Shown: positions 47,960-56,456, counted from the stretch's first letter. The stretch is 64,000 bases of DNA from Rhodospirillales bacterium (GCA_016710335.1 JADJXQ010000001.1:558001-622000), one strand, 5' to 3'. The notes: generated by a model not told the origin, from the sequence alone. Numbers and translations: made by a program.

Positions 47960-49078
47960 ATGCAGGATTTTTATCGCGTTCTCGGAATAGAGCGGGACGC
48001 CAGCAACGAGGACATCAAGAAGGCCTATCGCAAGCTGGCGATGCAGTTTCATCCCGACCGCAATCCCGGCAACAGCCAGGCGGAGCACAAGTTCAAGGAA
48101 GTCAATCAGGCGTATGAAGTCCTGAAGGACAGTCAGAAGCGGGCGGCCTATGACCGCTTCGGCCACGCCGCGTTCGAGGGTGGCGGCGATGGCGGGTTCG
48201 GCGGTGGCAACACCGGCTTTGCCGATATCTTCGAAGAGATGTTCGGCGACTTCATGGGCGGCGGTCGGCGCGGAGGGCGATCCAGCGGCCGCGGCGCGGA
48301 TCTCCGCTACAACCTGGAAGTGACGCTGGAGGAGGCGTTCACCGGCAAGCAGGCCGCCATCCGCGTCCCGACGTCGGTTTCCTGCGAGGCATGTGACGGC
48401 CGCGGCAGCGAAGGCGGCAGCCAGCCGGTCTCGTGCCCCGCCTGCCACGGGGCCGGCCGGGTACGCAGCCAGTCGGGCTTCTTCACCGTGGAGCGCACCT
48501 GCCCGAACTGCGGTGGAACCGGGCAAATCATTCGCAATCCCTGCCGCACCTGCAGCGGATCGGGCAGGATGCACAAGGAGAAGTCGCTACAGGTGTCGAT
48601 CCCGGCCGGGGTCGAGGACGGGACCCGCATCCGCCTCACGGGCGAGGGCGAGGCGGGCTTGCGGGGCGGTCCTGCCGGCGACCTCTACATCTTCGTGACC
48701 GTCTCGCCGCACCGCTTTTTCGTTCGCGACGGCACCAACGTGTTCTGCCGCGTCCCGATCCGGATGACGACGGCAATTCTCGGCGGTACCGTGGAGGTGC
48801 CCACCCTGGACGGCACGCGCGCTCGCATCAACGTCCCTGCCGGTACGCAGACCGGACGCCAGTTCCGCCTGAAGGCCAAGGGCATGCCGGTGCTGCGTTC
48901 GGCTGGCCGCGGCGACCTGTACATCGAGGCGATGGTCGAGACGCCAGTCGACTTGACGGAGCGTCAGATCCAACTATTGCGCGAATTCGAGGAGGCCGGC
49001 AACGAGGAGACCCACAGCCCGCAGTCGCACGGCTTCTTTGCCAAGGTCAAGGAGCTGTGGGAAGAGTTGCGCGACTGA
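47960..49078 (+). CDS. dnaJ: Chaperone DnaJ (Hsp40)
   Basis: A 372-residue type I J-protein: J-domain with HPD (MQFHPDRNPG), a Gly-rich linker (GGGDGGFGGGNTGF), four CxxCxGxG-type zinc repeats (CEACDGRG, CPACHGAG, CPNCGGTG, CRTCSGSG) and a C-terminal substrate domain. The start MQDFYRVLGIERDAS is chosen; an upstream in-frame ATG at 47927 adds 11 residues without J-domain similarity. Confidence 0.97.
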   Translation: MQDFYRVLGIERDASNEDIKKAYRKLAMQFHPDRNPGNSQAEHKFKEVNQAYEVLKDSQKRAAYDRFGHAAFEGGGDGGFGGGNTGFADIFEEMFGDFMGGGRRGGRSSGRGADLRYNLEVTLEEAFTGKQAAIRVPTSVSCEACDGRGSEGGSQPVSCPACHGAGRVRSQSGFFTVERTCPNCGGTGQIIRNPCRTCSGSGRMHKEKSLQVSIPAGVEDGTRIRLTGEGEAGLRGGPAGDLYIFVTVSPHRFFVRDGTNVFCRVPIRMTTAILGGTVEVPTLDGTRARINVPAGTQTGRQFRLKAKGMPVLRSAGRGDLYIEAMVETPVDLTERQIQLLREFEEAGNEETHSPQSHGFFAKVKELWEELRD

Positions 49079-49089
49079 GGGGGCGAAGC

Positions 49090-49890
49090 ATGAAGATCGG
49101 TGTCGTCGGCTGCGCCGGCCGCATGGGACGAATGCTGGTGCAGACGATCGCCGCTACGGACGGCGTCGTGCTTGTCGGCGGCACGGAGCAGCCGGGCCAT
49201 CCCGCTATCGGCGCGGATGTCGGCCTGCAGAGCGGCGCTTCGGCCTGCGGGGTGTCGGTCGGCGACGATCCCCAACGGTTATTCGCGGAAGCGGATGCGG
49301 TGATCGATTTCACGGTGCAGGCCGTGGCGCGGCGGCACGCGGAACTCGCGGCGCGACATAAGGCCGCTCTCGTCATCGGCACCACCGGTTTGGAGCCGGA
49401 CGATCAAGCGGCGATCGCCTCTGCCGCGCGCGTGGTCCCGGTGGTGCAGGCGGCCAACATGAGCGTCGGCGTCAACCTGCTGCTCGGCCTCACCGAGCAG
49501 GTCGCAGCGAGGCTCGGCGACGACTACGACATCGAGATCGTGGAGATGCATCACCGCCACAAGGTCGACGCGCCTTCGGGGACGGCGCTGGCGCTGGGGC
49601 GGGCCGCCGCCGCGGGGCGGGGGACGTCCCTTGACTCAGTGGCGCAGAGGGTGCGGGACGGCCGCATCGGCGCACGCCGGCAGGGCGACATCGGCTTTGC
49701 GACCTTGCGGGGCGGCGACGTTGTCGGCGAGCACACCGTCATCTTCGCCAGCGACGGCGAGCGCATCGAGATTACCCACCGGGCGACGGCGCGCACCATT
49801 TTCGCCCGCGGCGCCGTCCGCGCCGCGCTGTGGACCCGCGCCCAGCCGCCGGGCCTCTACTCCATGCGCCAAGTGCTGGGGCTGGACTAA
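49090..49890 (+). CDS. dapB: 4-hydroxy-tetrahydrodipicolinate reductase DapB
   Basis: A 266-residue NAD(P)H-dependent enzyme of lysine/diaminopimelate synthesis. The nucleotide-binding motif GVVGCAGRMGRM, the catalytic EMHHRHKVDAPSGTA and C-terminal GLYSMRQVLGL are intact. It starts 11 bases after dnaJ with a GAGGGGG ribosome-binding site. Its stop overlaps the end of a minus-strand gene by 4 bases. Confidence 0.96.
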   Translation: MKIGVVGCAGRMGRMLVQTIAATDGVVLVGGTEQPGHPAIGADVGLQSGASACGVSVGDDPQRLFAEADAVIDFTVQAVARRHAELAARHKAALVIGTTGLEPDDQAAIASAARVVPVVQAANMSVGVNLLLGLTEQVAARLGDDYDIEIVEMHHRHKVDAPSGTALALGRAAAAGRGTSLDSVAQRVRDGRIGARRQGDIGFATLRGGDVVGEHTVIFASDGERIEITHRATARTIFARGAVRAALWTRAQPPGLYSMRQVLGLD

Positions 49891-50260
49891 CTTGTCGAGC
49901 CGGTCCTTGGAAAGAAGGATGTGGCGATTCCGGCCATGATCATGCCAGTCTGTATGACCGTAGCACCAATCAACCACTGCAAAACTTCTTTGTCTACAAC
50001 TCGGCTGGAACCGGGGCTTGTAACCAGAATTTTGTAATCTACTGCAAGAAGCGCTCCGGCTACACAAAATACAAAATATTTGTTAGAACGAAAAGAACCG
50101 TAATTCTTGCCACCAAAGCTTTTTTCATCCCGTGTTCGCCAAGCGCGATTTCCTTCTTCATTTGATGTTCGCCGAGCGCGATCGCATCATTTATCGATCC
50201 CACTCGATCGGCGGTTTTTGAAAGCTTCTCGGGCTTCACCGTGTCATCGCTGTTCGGCAT
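49887..50260 (-). pseudogene. Small coiled-coil/membrane protein gene with a frameshift
   Basis: Two adjoining frames together read like one protein of about 124 residues. The first (from 50260) gives MPNSDDTVKPEKLSKTADRV, a duplicated IALGEHxMKK unit and a helix RITVLFVLTNILYFV, then stops at 50060. The -1 frame continues with CVAGALLAVDYKIL, then RVVDKEVLQWLIGATVIQTG and a second hydrophobic stretch, ending at 49887. A lost base in the T-rich stretch near 50062-50080 would explain the break. The tail resembles small integral proteins ending in an LIGATxxQxG helix. It follows an RHH gene on the same strand. Confidence 0.65.
50117..50182 (-). repeat. Two 33-bp tandem units in the small membrane gene
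   Basis: Units 50150-50182 and 50117-50149 encode IALGEHQMKKE and IALGEHGMKKA, 11-residue repeats likely to form a coiled coil before the membrane segment. Confidence 0.85.
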
Positions 50261-50349
50261 TCAGGCCCCCAAGGCGGCGTCACGAACGAAGCCCGACCTC
50301 TCTTTGATCCCGACCGCTCGGTGCGGCGACCGCCCCCGAGGGGGCGCGT

Positions 50350-50556
50350 TCAACCCGAGAGCAACACCTTGTGGCTCTTGTCGTGGCCGTCGCCGATTGT
50401 CACAGTGTGATCCGCGGACGCATTTTCCGCGGCAACCTGCGCCAGTGCCAGCGCCCTGTGCACAACCTCGGCATTGCTGGTCACCCCGAAGGTTTGCTTA
50501 AGCTCCTCAAGGGTTTCCAGAAACTTATCATTCACCACGAAACTGATTTGGGGCAT
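50350..50556 (-). CDS. Ribbon-helix-helix-like small protein
   Basis: A 68-residue protein whose first 45 residues fit an RHH pattern: strand MPQISFVVNDKF, helix LETLEELKQTFG, turn VTSNAEV and helix VHRALALAQVAAENA. A polar tail follows, HTVTIGDGHDKSHKVLLSG. RHH proteins often act as dimeric DNA-binding regulators or antitoxins. It precedes the frameshifted coiled-coil membrane gene by about 90 bases. No toxin homologue is recognisable nearby. Confidence 0.7.
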   Translation of the reverse strand: MPQISFVVNDKFLETLEELKQTFGVTSNAEVVHRALALAQVAAENASADHTVTIGDGHDKSHKVLLSG

Positions 50557-50733
50557 CGCAGAGTTCCCTTGGTTATTGATGCTTGCCCATGCCGCGCCGC
50601 GTTCGCACCGTTGATCACCACGTCAGAAGCATGAGCGCCAGCGTACACGTTGTCCGCCACGCACCTCAGGAACGGATCGCGCACATGTGATAGCCGTGGT
50701 AGATTTGTCATTGGGAGGGCAAGCATTCAAGCC

Positions 50734-51219
50734 CTAACCGCTTGCCCGCGTCAGACGGGCCAACTCTCGGCGGAGCGCATGGGCGAGGCTCAGCCGTTCC
50801 TGGGGCAGCAGGAAACTGCCGATGATCAGTGACGTCCCATGGGAGCGCAATTCGAGCGGGCTCTTCCGGTCGGGGGGATCCTGGATGTTGACCTGCAGCC
50901 AGTGCGGCGGGAACGAAAAATCCGACTCCTTGCCCCAATGATCCATGCGCCGCACCGTCAGGGCGCACGCGGACAGGTTGATCGCCTCGTAGGCATTGCC
51001 GGCTCTGCGATTCAGGCGGAAGGCGCCGTACAGCAGCACCACCTCCAGCCCCAGAAACGGCGTCACCGGCCACGCGCCTGCGGCGATGAAGGCCACGCCG
51101 GCGACGAACCACACACCGGCGAAGGCGAGCACCACGGTCCGCAAGGTGCGGTCGTCGGCGCTGCGCTGAGGGCGCAGAACAACACTGTAAGTTACGGCGC
51201 TATCCGGGTTCTTGACCAT
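50734..51219 (-). CDS. DUF2244 family membrane protein
   Basis: A 161-residue protein with two close helices (about 28-70, VVLAFAGVWFVAGVAFIAAGAW and FLGLEVVLLYGAF) and a soluble C-terminus containing HWLQVNIQDPPDRKSPLELRSHG in part and FLLPQERLSLAHALR. This is the DUF2244 pattern, commonly next to nth in alphaproteobacteria, as here (divergent). Function unknown. The start MVKNPDSAVTYS is chosen 15 codons inside the frame. Confidence 0.85.
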   Translation of the reverse strand: MVKNPDSAVTYSVVLRPQRSADDRTLRTVVLAFAGVWFVAGVAFIAAGAWPVTPFLGLEVVLLYGAFRLNRRAGNAYEAINLSACALTVRRMDHWGKESDFSFPPHWLQVNIQDPPDRKSPLELRSHGTSLIIGSFLLPQERLSLAHALRRELARLTRASG

Positions 51220-51308
51220 CGCCCCGCCGGTCCCTCTCAACTTGCCAATGCAAACGGTTTGCATTTACGTTAGCAAAGGAGCCGCTGGAATCCAATACGT
51301 GCGGAACG

Positions 51309-51980
51309 GTGGACGTGGAAACGAAAGAGATAGAAGAGTTCTACAGCCGGCTGGCGGCGGCCAATCCACGACCCAGGTCAGAGTTGGATTTCATCAACCC
51401 GTTCACCCTGCTCGTAGCCGTGGTGTTGTCGGCACAGGCGACCGACGTCTCGGTGAACAAGGTGACGCCGGGATTGTTCGCGGTGGCGGAGACTCCGGAA
51501 GCGATGCTGTCGCTCGGCGAGGAGGGACTTCGCCAGCGGATCAAGAGCATCGGTCTGTTCAATACCAAGGCCCGCAACATCATCGCCCTCAGCCGTCGGC
51601 TGGTTGAGCGCTTCGGCGGAGAGGTTCCGCGCGACCGGGAGTCGTTGCAGGCGCTGCCGGGTGTCGGCCGCAAATCTGCAAACGTCGTCTTGAACGTGGC
51701 GTTCGGAGAGCCGGCCATCGCCGTCGACACCCACATCTTTCGGGTCGCCAACCGCACCGGCTTGGCGCCCGGCCGGACGCCGCTGGAGGTCGAGACACGG
51801 CTAATGGAGCGGACGCCGGAGCTTCGGCTGCACCACGCCCACCACTGGCTGATCCTGCACGGCCGCTACATCTGCCGGGCGCGCCGCCCCCTCTGCGAGC
51901 AGTGCCCGGTCAACGACCTCTGCCGCTACGACGCCAAGACCAACGGTGTGAGCGGCAATGTCTCCCGCGGACGAGGGTGA
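51309..51980 (+). CDS. nth: Endonuclease III
   Basis: A 223-residue HhH-GPD DNA glycosylase/AP lyase for oxidised pyrimidines. The helix-hairpin-helix LPGVGRKSANVV contains catalytic K122, and D140 is in AVDTHIFRV. The 4Fe-4S cluster cysteines are C189, C196, C199 and C205 (C-x6-C-x2-C-x5-C). The start is GTG. Confidence 0.97.
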   Translation: MDVETKEIEEFYSRLAAANPRPRSELDFINPFTLLVAVVLSAQATDVSVNKVTPGLFAVAETPEAMLSLGEEGLRQRIKSIGLFNTKARNIIALSRRLVERFGGEVPRDRESLQALPGVGRKSANVVLNVAFGEPAIAVDTHIFRVANRTGLAPGRTPLEVETRLMERTPELRLHHAHHWLILHGRYICRARRPLCEQCPVNDLCRYDAKTNGVSGNVSRGRG

Positions 51981-52063
51981 CGGAACTCATCCGCTCATGC
52001 TTCGACGGGCTCCGCATGAGGTCCTGGTTTGAACACGTGCAATCAACTCGACCGCGAACGAGG

Positions 52064-52729
52064 TCAGGAGCCGATAGCCTTGTCTGTCGCCGCTTCCGGT
52101 CCGGTCGGCGCCGTCTCGGTCTTATCCGCGGGCTTGCCGCCGAACGGTGACACTGTGCGCGGCTTGTCGGCGTCGGATCCGATTGCCCCGATCTCGCCGG
52201 CGATGGTGCCGCCGGATTCGACGATAATCTTGCCGTATCGGACGCGCCCCTTCACTTCGCCGGTCGACCGCACCACCGCGCTCGCGGGCCGTCAGGCCAC
52301 CTTCGAAGCGACCCGAGATATCCGCTTCGTCGACCTCTACGTCGCCGAGGAATATGCCGGTTGGAGATATCTGGATGTGGCGTGCTTCTGACCGCGACAG
52401 TTCCACCTGTCCTTCAACGATCATGGTGTCGCAGGACGTCACCTCGCCCTTGAGGCGAATGTGGTTGCCGACGATGAGCTTCTTGTCCTCCGCCGCGCTC
52501 TGCTGCATCGCGCCCGCGGCCACGTTTCGCTGGGGTTGCTGCGCTGCCGCGCTTGGCCGGTTGCCGGGATCGAAGGCCGCGCCAGCGGGCCGCTGGAGGC
52601 GCGTCCAGGAATGTTGGGGCCGGGTCGCGAAGCCGCCCGCGCCGTCGCCTCAGTCGGATCCGGCGCTCGCCCGGCATCGTCGACCGCCGCTTCGATACCG
52701 TTTTCCTTCTTCCTTCCGAACATATCCAT
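52064..52729 (-). pseudogene. Bactofilin gene broken by two frame changes
   Basis: Three consecutive segments in two frames together make one bactofilin. The N-terminus MDMFGRKKENGIEAAVDDAG lies in frame one; the beta-helix first half (KKLIVGNHIRLKGEV, SCDTMIVEGQVEL, ADISGRFEGGLTARER) in frame two; the second half (VVRSTGEVKGRVRYGKIIVE, GGTIAGEIGAIG) back in frame one. The first switch lies somewhere in 52540-52620, the second near 52280. Bactofilins polymerise into cytoskeletal filaments in shape and wall patterning. Sequencing error or real inactivation are both possible. Confidence 0.75.
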
Positions 52730-52810
52730 CTCTCTCCCCTTTCCATTGTGTTTTGATTCAGGCGCGGCGCTCAGCCGCCGGCATTCGGTCGCCATAGGGC
52801 GGCGCCCGGA

Positions 52811-53479
52811 TTAGGCCAAGGACGTCCGCCGCCACTTCTCCGCCAGATGAACCATCGCCGCGGTTCCGATGATGGGCGCGATGAGGTTGACGAGCGGAAC
52901 CGTCAGCAGCAACGCGATCAGGAGCCCCGCCGCGAAAACCGCCCAGCGATGCGCCCACCGTTGCGCGCGCACCTCTGTTACGTCCATGCGCCGCGACGCG
53001 ACCAGCTCGAAGTATTCGCGGCCCAGAAGGTAGCCGTTGACAGAGTAGAAAACAAAGGGAAAAACCGGTGGAAACAGGAGGAAAACAAGCACAATCAAGT
53101 TCATTCCCACCATCACGCCAAAAAACTTGAGGGTGGTCGCGATGACCTCCCCTAGTGGCGCCTCGCGCGGCGGCGGCAGATGGGGGTAATGCCGAGCCTC
53201 CACCGCGTCGGCCACCCTGTCGAGGTAGAGGCCGACGCAGGCGCTGACCACTGCCGGGAACAGCAGCCACGTCAGCACCAGAACGGCGATGCCGCCGAGC
53301 AGATCCACGGCGGCGTCGAGCCACCCGATCGAAAACAGGGCGGTCTTGGTCAGGAGAAAGAAGACCACGGCCAGCAGCGCGATGAACACGCCGATCGAGG
53401 TGGCGATGCTGATCCCGAGCACGCGCCGGGTCGCCGGCTCGCCGAGCTGTTCGATGGCTTTGGTGAATGCGGAAAACAC
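52811..53479 (-). CDS. EI24/CysZ-like membrane protein
   Basis: A 222-residue integral protein with about five helices, including IATSIGVFIALLAVVFFLL, VLVLTWLLFPAVVSACVG and FPFVFYSVNGYLLGREYFE; the last segment (NGYLLGREYFELVA) is the EI24 family signature. E. coli CysZ of this superfamily imports sulfate, but alphaproteobacterial members are uncharacterised. It is commonly found close to nth in this class. Confidence 0.85.
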   Translation of the reverse strand: MFSAFTKAIEQLGEPATRRVLGISIATSIGVFIALLAVVFFLLTKTALFSIGWLDAAVDLLGGIAVLVLTWLLFPAVVSACVGLYLDRVADAVEARHYPHLPPPREAPLGEVIATTLKFFGVMVGMNLIVLVFLLFPPVFPFVFYSVNGYLLGREYFELVASRRMDVTEVRAQRWAHRWAVFAAGLLIALLLTVPLVNLIAPIIGTAAMVHLAEKWRRTSLA

Positions 53480-53578
53480 GTCGATGTCCTGCCGATCTGG
53501 TTCGAGAGTGACGGCATTGGGCAGATCGAGGCGATCGACCGGACCTGCTCTCGAGAGTCTTGTTCTAGCCGTGTTGTT

Positions 53579-54025
53579 TTAGCAGGTTTGGCAGGACAGG
53601 AGCGGATGTCCGGAGCGGAGCCAGCCCTGGATGCCATCCGTGGCGTCATAAACCTGCGTGTAGCCGCCCTCGCTGACCATCAGAAGGGAGATCGCCGCAG
53701 AACGGCGTCCGGTGGCGCAAATGACGACCACCTCCTGGTCCTGCGCCACGGCCTGCCGTAAGTCAGCTGCAAACGAAGGCTTCAACCGCCCCGCCTCGTC
53801 GAATGCGGTGATCAGCCGGCTTCCCGGAATGACGCCGGTTTGCCGCCATTCCCGCGGGGTGCGGACGTCGACCACCGCGACACCGCGCTCCACCAGCGCC
53901 TGCACTTCGTCGCTGGCCACGGTCGCCGGCCTCAAAGGTCCGGCGTGACCATGGCCCAGCATCACCAGCATGACAAGCGCAACCGCCATCGCCGGCGCCA
54001 GGCGCACCCATAGCTTGCCCATCAT
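53579..54025 (-). CDS. Exported rhodanese-domain protein
   Basis: A 148-residue protein with a signal peptide (LAPAMAVALVMLVMLGHGHAG) and one rhodanese domain with VVDVRTPREW and the active-site loop CATGRRS; the Cys is present, so sulfurtransferase activity is possible. The mature C-terminus ends SCQTC. I start at MMGKLWVRL because the signal follows directly; the frame is open 22 codons upstream. It is 31 bases after the IalB-like gene on the same strand. Confidence 0.88.
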   Translation of the reverse strand: MMGKLWVRLAPAMAVALVMLVMLGHGHAGPLRPATVASDEVQALVERGVAVVDVRTPREWRQTGVIPGSRLITAFDEAGRLKPSFAADLRQAVAQDQEVVVICATGRRSAAISLLMVSEGGYTQVYDATDGIQGWLRSGHPLLSCQTC

Positions 54026-54056
54026 CGCCTGCCTCCTGCAGCGAGACGTCTCACCG

Positions 54057-54593
54057 CTATTGCGCGCGACATGCTTCCGTAATCGCCTCATAGGCGGCCG
54101 TGAACCCCTTCAACGAATATGTGTCCTTGGTCTTGGTGCCGCGCGAGGAGATGCCTTCCACGACCATCGTCGCGCCCGACTTCATCGAGGCGACCAAAGC
54201 CTCATCGGCGGATTCTTCATAGGTCCAGGCGATGCCATCGCCGCCGTTCCTGTTCTTGGTGAACAGCTTGTAGGTCTTGCCGCCGATGTCGACGGTCGTA
54301 TCCTTGGATGTGTCATAGGGGTAGCCGGCCTCGACGCTGACCTCACCAAAAATGTTGTCGTCGGGCCAGTGGGTCACCAGCACGTACGTCGGCCCCCGGC
54401 GCGTATAGTCGCCTTTGGCTTCCTTCGGCTCGGTGCCGATATAGCAGTAGCGCTTCGAGCCCTTTACGCCCTTGTACGCAGTCCAATCCTCGTAAGCGCC
54501 GATTTGCTGGCGCTCGGTGTCGGCCGCTTGGCTTCCGACGGAAAACGTCACCGAAACCAGACAGCATGCCAAAATGCGGATGAGTGTTCTCAT
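54057..54593 (-). CDS. Invasion-associated locus B (IalB)-like periplasmic protein
   Basis: A 178-residue exported protein: signal MRTLIRILACCLVSVTFSVG, then an IalB-type domain with QQIGAYEDWTAYK, RYCYIGTEPKEAKGDY and GWTYEESADEALVASMK-like segments; paired cysteines (RYCYI and EACRAQ) could form a disulfide. IalB proteins are known from Bartonella invasion but occur widely in free-living alphaproteobacteria. The first ATG with a signal sequence is used. Confidence 0.85.
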   Translation of the reverse strand: MRTLIRILACCLVSVTFSVGSQAADTERQQIGAYEDWTAYKGVKGSKRYCYIGTEPKEAKGDYTRRGPTYVLVTHWPDDNIFGEVSVEAGYPYDTSKDTTVDIGGKTYKLFTKNRNGGDGIAWTYEESADEALVASMKSGATMVVEGISSRGTKTKDTYSLKGFTAAYEAITEACRAQ

Positions 54594-54704
54594 GACCACC
54601 AATTCATACCAAGCGGCGTTGCGAATGCAAGCGGGGGGATTGCACATCCGTCACCCCCATGGCACACAAAACCCACCAGGAACCGAACGGACGCATCCAG
54701 CCCC

Positions 54705-55718
54705 ATGAATACAGGCAATCCGGTAATGGTGGAAGTCACCCGCGGCGCGATTGTCGAAAGTCGCCACAGCGGGGCCGCCGCCATCGTGCGCGCCGACGAA
54801 TCGGTCGTCGCCGCATGGGGTGACGTAGAGCGCCCCGTGTTCCCGCGCTCGACCGTCAAGCCTTTGCAGGCGTTGCCTTTGTTAGAGACGGGCGCGGCGG
54901 ATCGTTTGCACGTTGGCGACCGGGAACTGGCGCTGGCGTGCGCTTCCCACAATGGCGAGGAAGAGCACGTCGCCACCGTCGCCGCTTGGCTCGACAGGCT
55001 TGAACTCGGGCCGCACGACCTGGTGTGCGGCGCGCATCCGCCGATGTCGGCGCAGGCGGCCGAATCACTGGTGCGTACGGGCGAAGCACCGTCGCCGCTT
55101 CACAACAACTGCTCCGGGAAGCACGCCGGGTTCTTGACCACCGCCATCTTCCTCCGCGAACCGACGACCGGTTATGGCGGCTCGTCTCATCCCGTTCAGC
55201 TTCGTGTCCGCCAGGTGCTATCGCAGTTCGCGGCAGTCGAGTTCCGCGATGACATGATCGCCGTTGACGGGTGCAGCGTCCCCACGTTCGCGATGCCGCT
55301 TCGCAGCCTGGCGTTGTGCATGGCGCGACTTGCCGATCCGTCCCGATTCGGCCGCTTGCGAACGGAGGCCATTCGGCGAATTCTTGCGGCAATGGCTGCT
55401 CATCCGACCCTGGTCGCCGGCCGCGGGCGGTTCGACACCATGGTGCTGACCGCCGCTGGCGGCGCCGTCGTGGTGAAGGGGGGAGCGGAGGGCGTGCAGT
55501 GCGCAGTGCTGCCGGAACTCGGCCTGGGCATCGCGCTGAAGATCGACGACGGCGGCAAGCGCGCCGCAGAAACCGCGATGGCGGGCCTGTTGCTGGCGTT
55601 CGCAAAACCGGCGGAGAAGCTGCGCTGGGCTCTGCTGCCGTACCTCGATCTGCCGCTCCGCAACGCCGCCGGCACCCGCGTCGGCGCCACCCGCGTCGCG
55701 CCGGACTGGCTGTCGTAG
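54705..55718 (+). CDS. Asparaginase II family L-asparaginase
   Basis: A 337-residue protein of the rhizobial-type Asparaginase_II family, with RHSGAAAIVRADESVVAAWG, RSTVKPLQALPLLE, ASHNGEEEHV and NNCSGKHAGFL motifs. These Ser and Lys motifs form the active site in thermolabile asparaginases such as Rhizobium etli AsnA/ReAV. It hydrolyses asparagine to aspartate and ammonia. The start MNTGNPVMVEV is chosen inside a longer open frame. Confidence 0.9.
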   Translation: MNTGNPVMVEVTRGAIVESRHSGAAAIVRADESVVAAWGDVERPVFPRSTVKPLQALPLLETGAADRLHVGDRELALACASHNGEEEHVATVAAWLDRLELGPHDLVCGAHPPMSAQAAESLVRTGEAPSPLHNNCSGKHAGFLTTAIFLREPTTGYGGSSHPVQLRVRQVLSQFAAVEFRDDMIAVDGCSVPTFAMPLRSLALCMARLADPSRFGRLRTEAIRRILAAMAAHPTLVAGRGRFDTMVLTAAGGAVVVKGGAEGVQCAVLPELGLGIALKIDDGGKRAAETAMAGLLLAFAKPAEKLRWALLPYLDLPLRNAAGTRVGATRVAPDWLS

Positions 55719-55759
55719 CAACATCATCGGTTCGATGAGAGTTGCGTTGCAGGTAAGGC

Positions 55760-55846
55760 TGGTGCCCGGAGCCGGAGTCGAACCGGCACTCCCGTAAAGG
55801 AACTGGTTTTTGAGACCAGCGCGTCTACCAATTCCGCCATCCGGGC
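55760..55846 (-). tRNA. tRNA-Leu(CAA)
   Basis: The minus strand folds as a class II tRNA: acceptor GCCCGGA, D arm with TTGGTAGA, anticodon stem CTGGT/ACCAG with loop CTCAAAA (anticodon CAA, reading UUG), a long variable arm, T loop GGTTCGACTCC and an encoded CCA. It matches 87 bases including CCA. Confidence 0.95.
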
Positions 55847-55961
55847 GCGGGCGCACGATATCGGCTTACGGCGGGACTGTCATATGTTTCGTGTTGGATA
55901 CCCGCGTGTCCGCGAGCAGCAACCCGTAGCGGAGGAGAGTCGAACCCGGGATCGGCAGGTC

Positions 55962-56069
55962 ATGAGAGATTTCATGAACGGCGCGGGTGAAATCTCCAGG
56001 TTCATGCGCAACCTCGGTCTCAAGCGTCCGCTACCAGATAGTATCCGCGACCTGTACGGCCTGATCTGA
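55962..56069 (+). CDS. Doubtful 35-aa ORF
   Basis: Beginning MRDFMNGAGEISRFMRNLGL and ending PDSIRDLYGLI, it looks amphipathic and protein-like, but ribosome-binding evidence is weak (GGCAGGTC) and the frame is short. An operator-like palindrome starts 3 bases after its stop. Confidence 0.25.
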   Translation: MRDFMNGAGEISRFMRNLGLKRPLPDSIRDLYGLI

Positions 56070-56071
56070 AC

Positions 56072-56087
56072 TGTGAACTGGTTCACA
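56072..56087. promoter_or_regulatory. Operator-like palindrome TGTGAAC-TG-GTTCACA
   Basis: Two 7-bp arms with a 2-base centre form a compact perfect dyad typical of dimeric repressor sites. The nearest plus-strand gene, the 33-aa membrane peptide, starts about 270 bases downstream. Confidence 0.4.
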
Positions 56088-56354
56088 TACAGGCGATGGT
56101 CCACGTGCTACGTCGGAGATGTGCAGTTCGAGCGATTTGAATAGCGAACAGGCACAATCCCCGGGTAGCCGGCATGAGCCGGATGCGAGGGGGGCCCCGG
56201 GGTCGGGCGCGGACCGCCGATCGGCGGGTTCGCGCCCTTGCTTCGTCAGAACAGCGGCGTTCACGTCCGTTTACGCTGTGTAAAGGGCTGACGCGTTAGG
56301 ATGTGGCGGCAGGCCCGGAAGCAGATGTTCCGGCCTTCGACACTGGAGGCGAAA

Positions 56355-56456
56355 ATGTTTACCGAAGAGCAGCGCGCAACTTTGCTGGCCATGGCCGTGG
56401 CGCTTGCGGCCGCCGGCATTAATGTCGCTTACCTGATGCAGACATTCGCCGGTTGA
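56355..56456 (+). CDS. 33-aa single-helix membrane peptide
   Basis: A GGAGG ribosome-binding site 6 bases before the ATG introduces a 33-residue peptide: charged start MFTEEQRATLL, then one hydrophobic helix (AMAVALAAAGINVAYLM) and a short tail QTFAG. This is a typical small inner-membrane protein layout. No family is recognised; it stands alone on the plus strand. Confidence 0.55.
   Translation: MFTEEQRATLLAMAVALAAAGINVAYLMQTFAG

Larger units (their letters stand above)
55847..56354. other. Mostly empty 500-bp region after tRNA-Leu
   Basis: Apart from one doubtful 35-codon frame and two inverted repeats (56072-56087; TTTAC-GCTGT-GTAAA at 56270-56284), I see no gene. Position next to a tRNA makes it a possible integration region, but no att repeat of the tRNA end is visible. 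Confidence 0.5.

Noticed and set aside
50060..50080. Programmed -1 frameshift in the small membrane gene
   Set aside because: No in-frame X XXY YYZ heptamer and no evident downstream stem; a lost base in a T-run is simpler.
55760..56456. Prophage or integrative element at tRNA-Leu
   Set aside because: No integrase, no duplicated tRNA end and no phage genes on either side.
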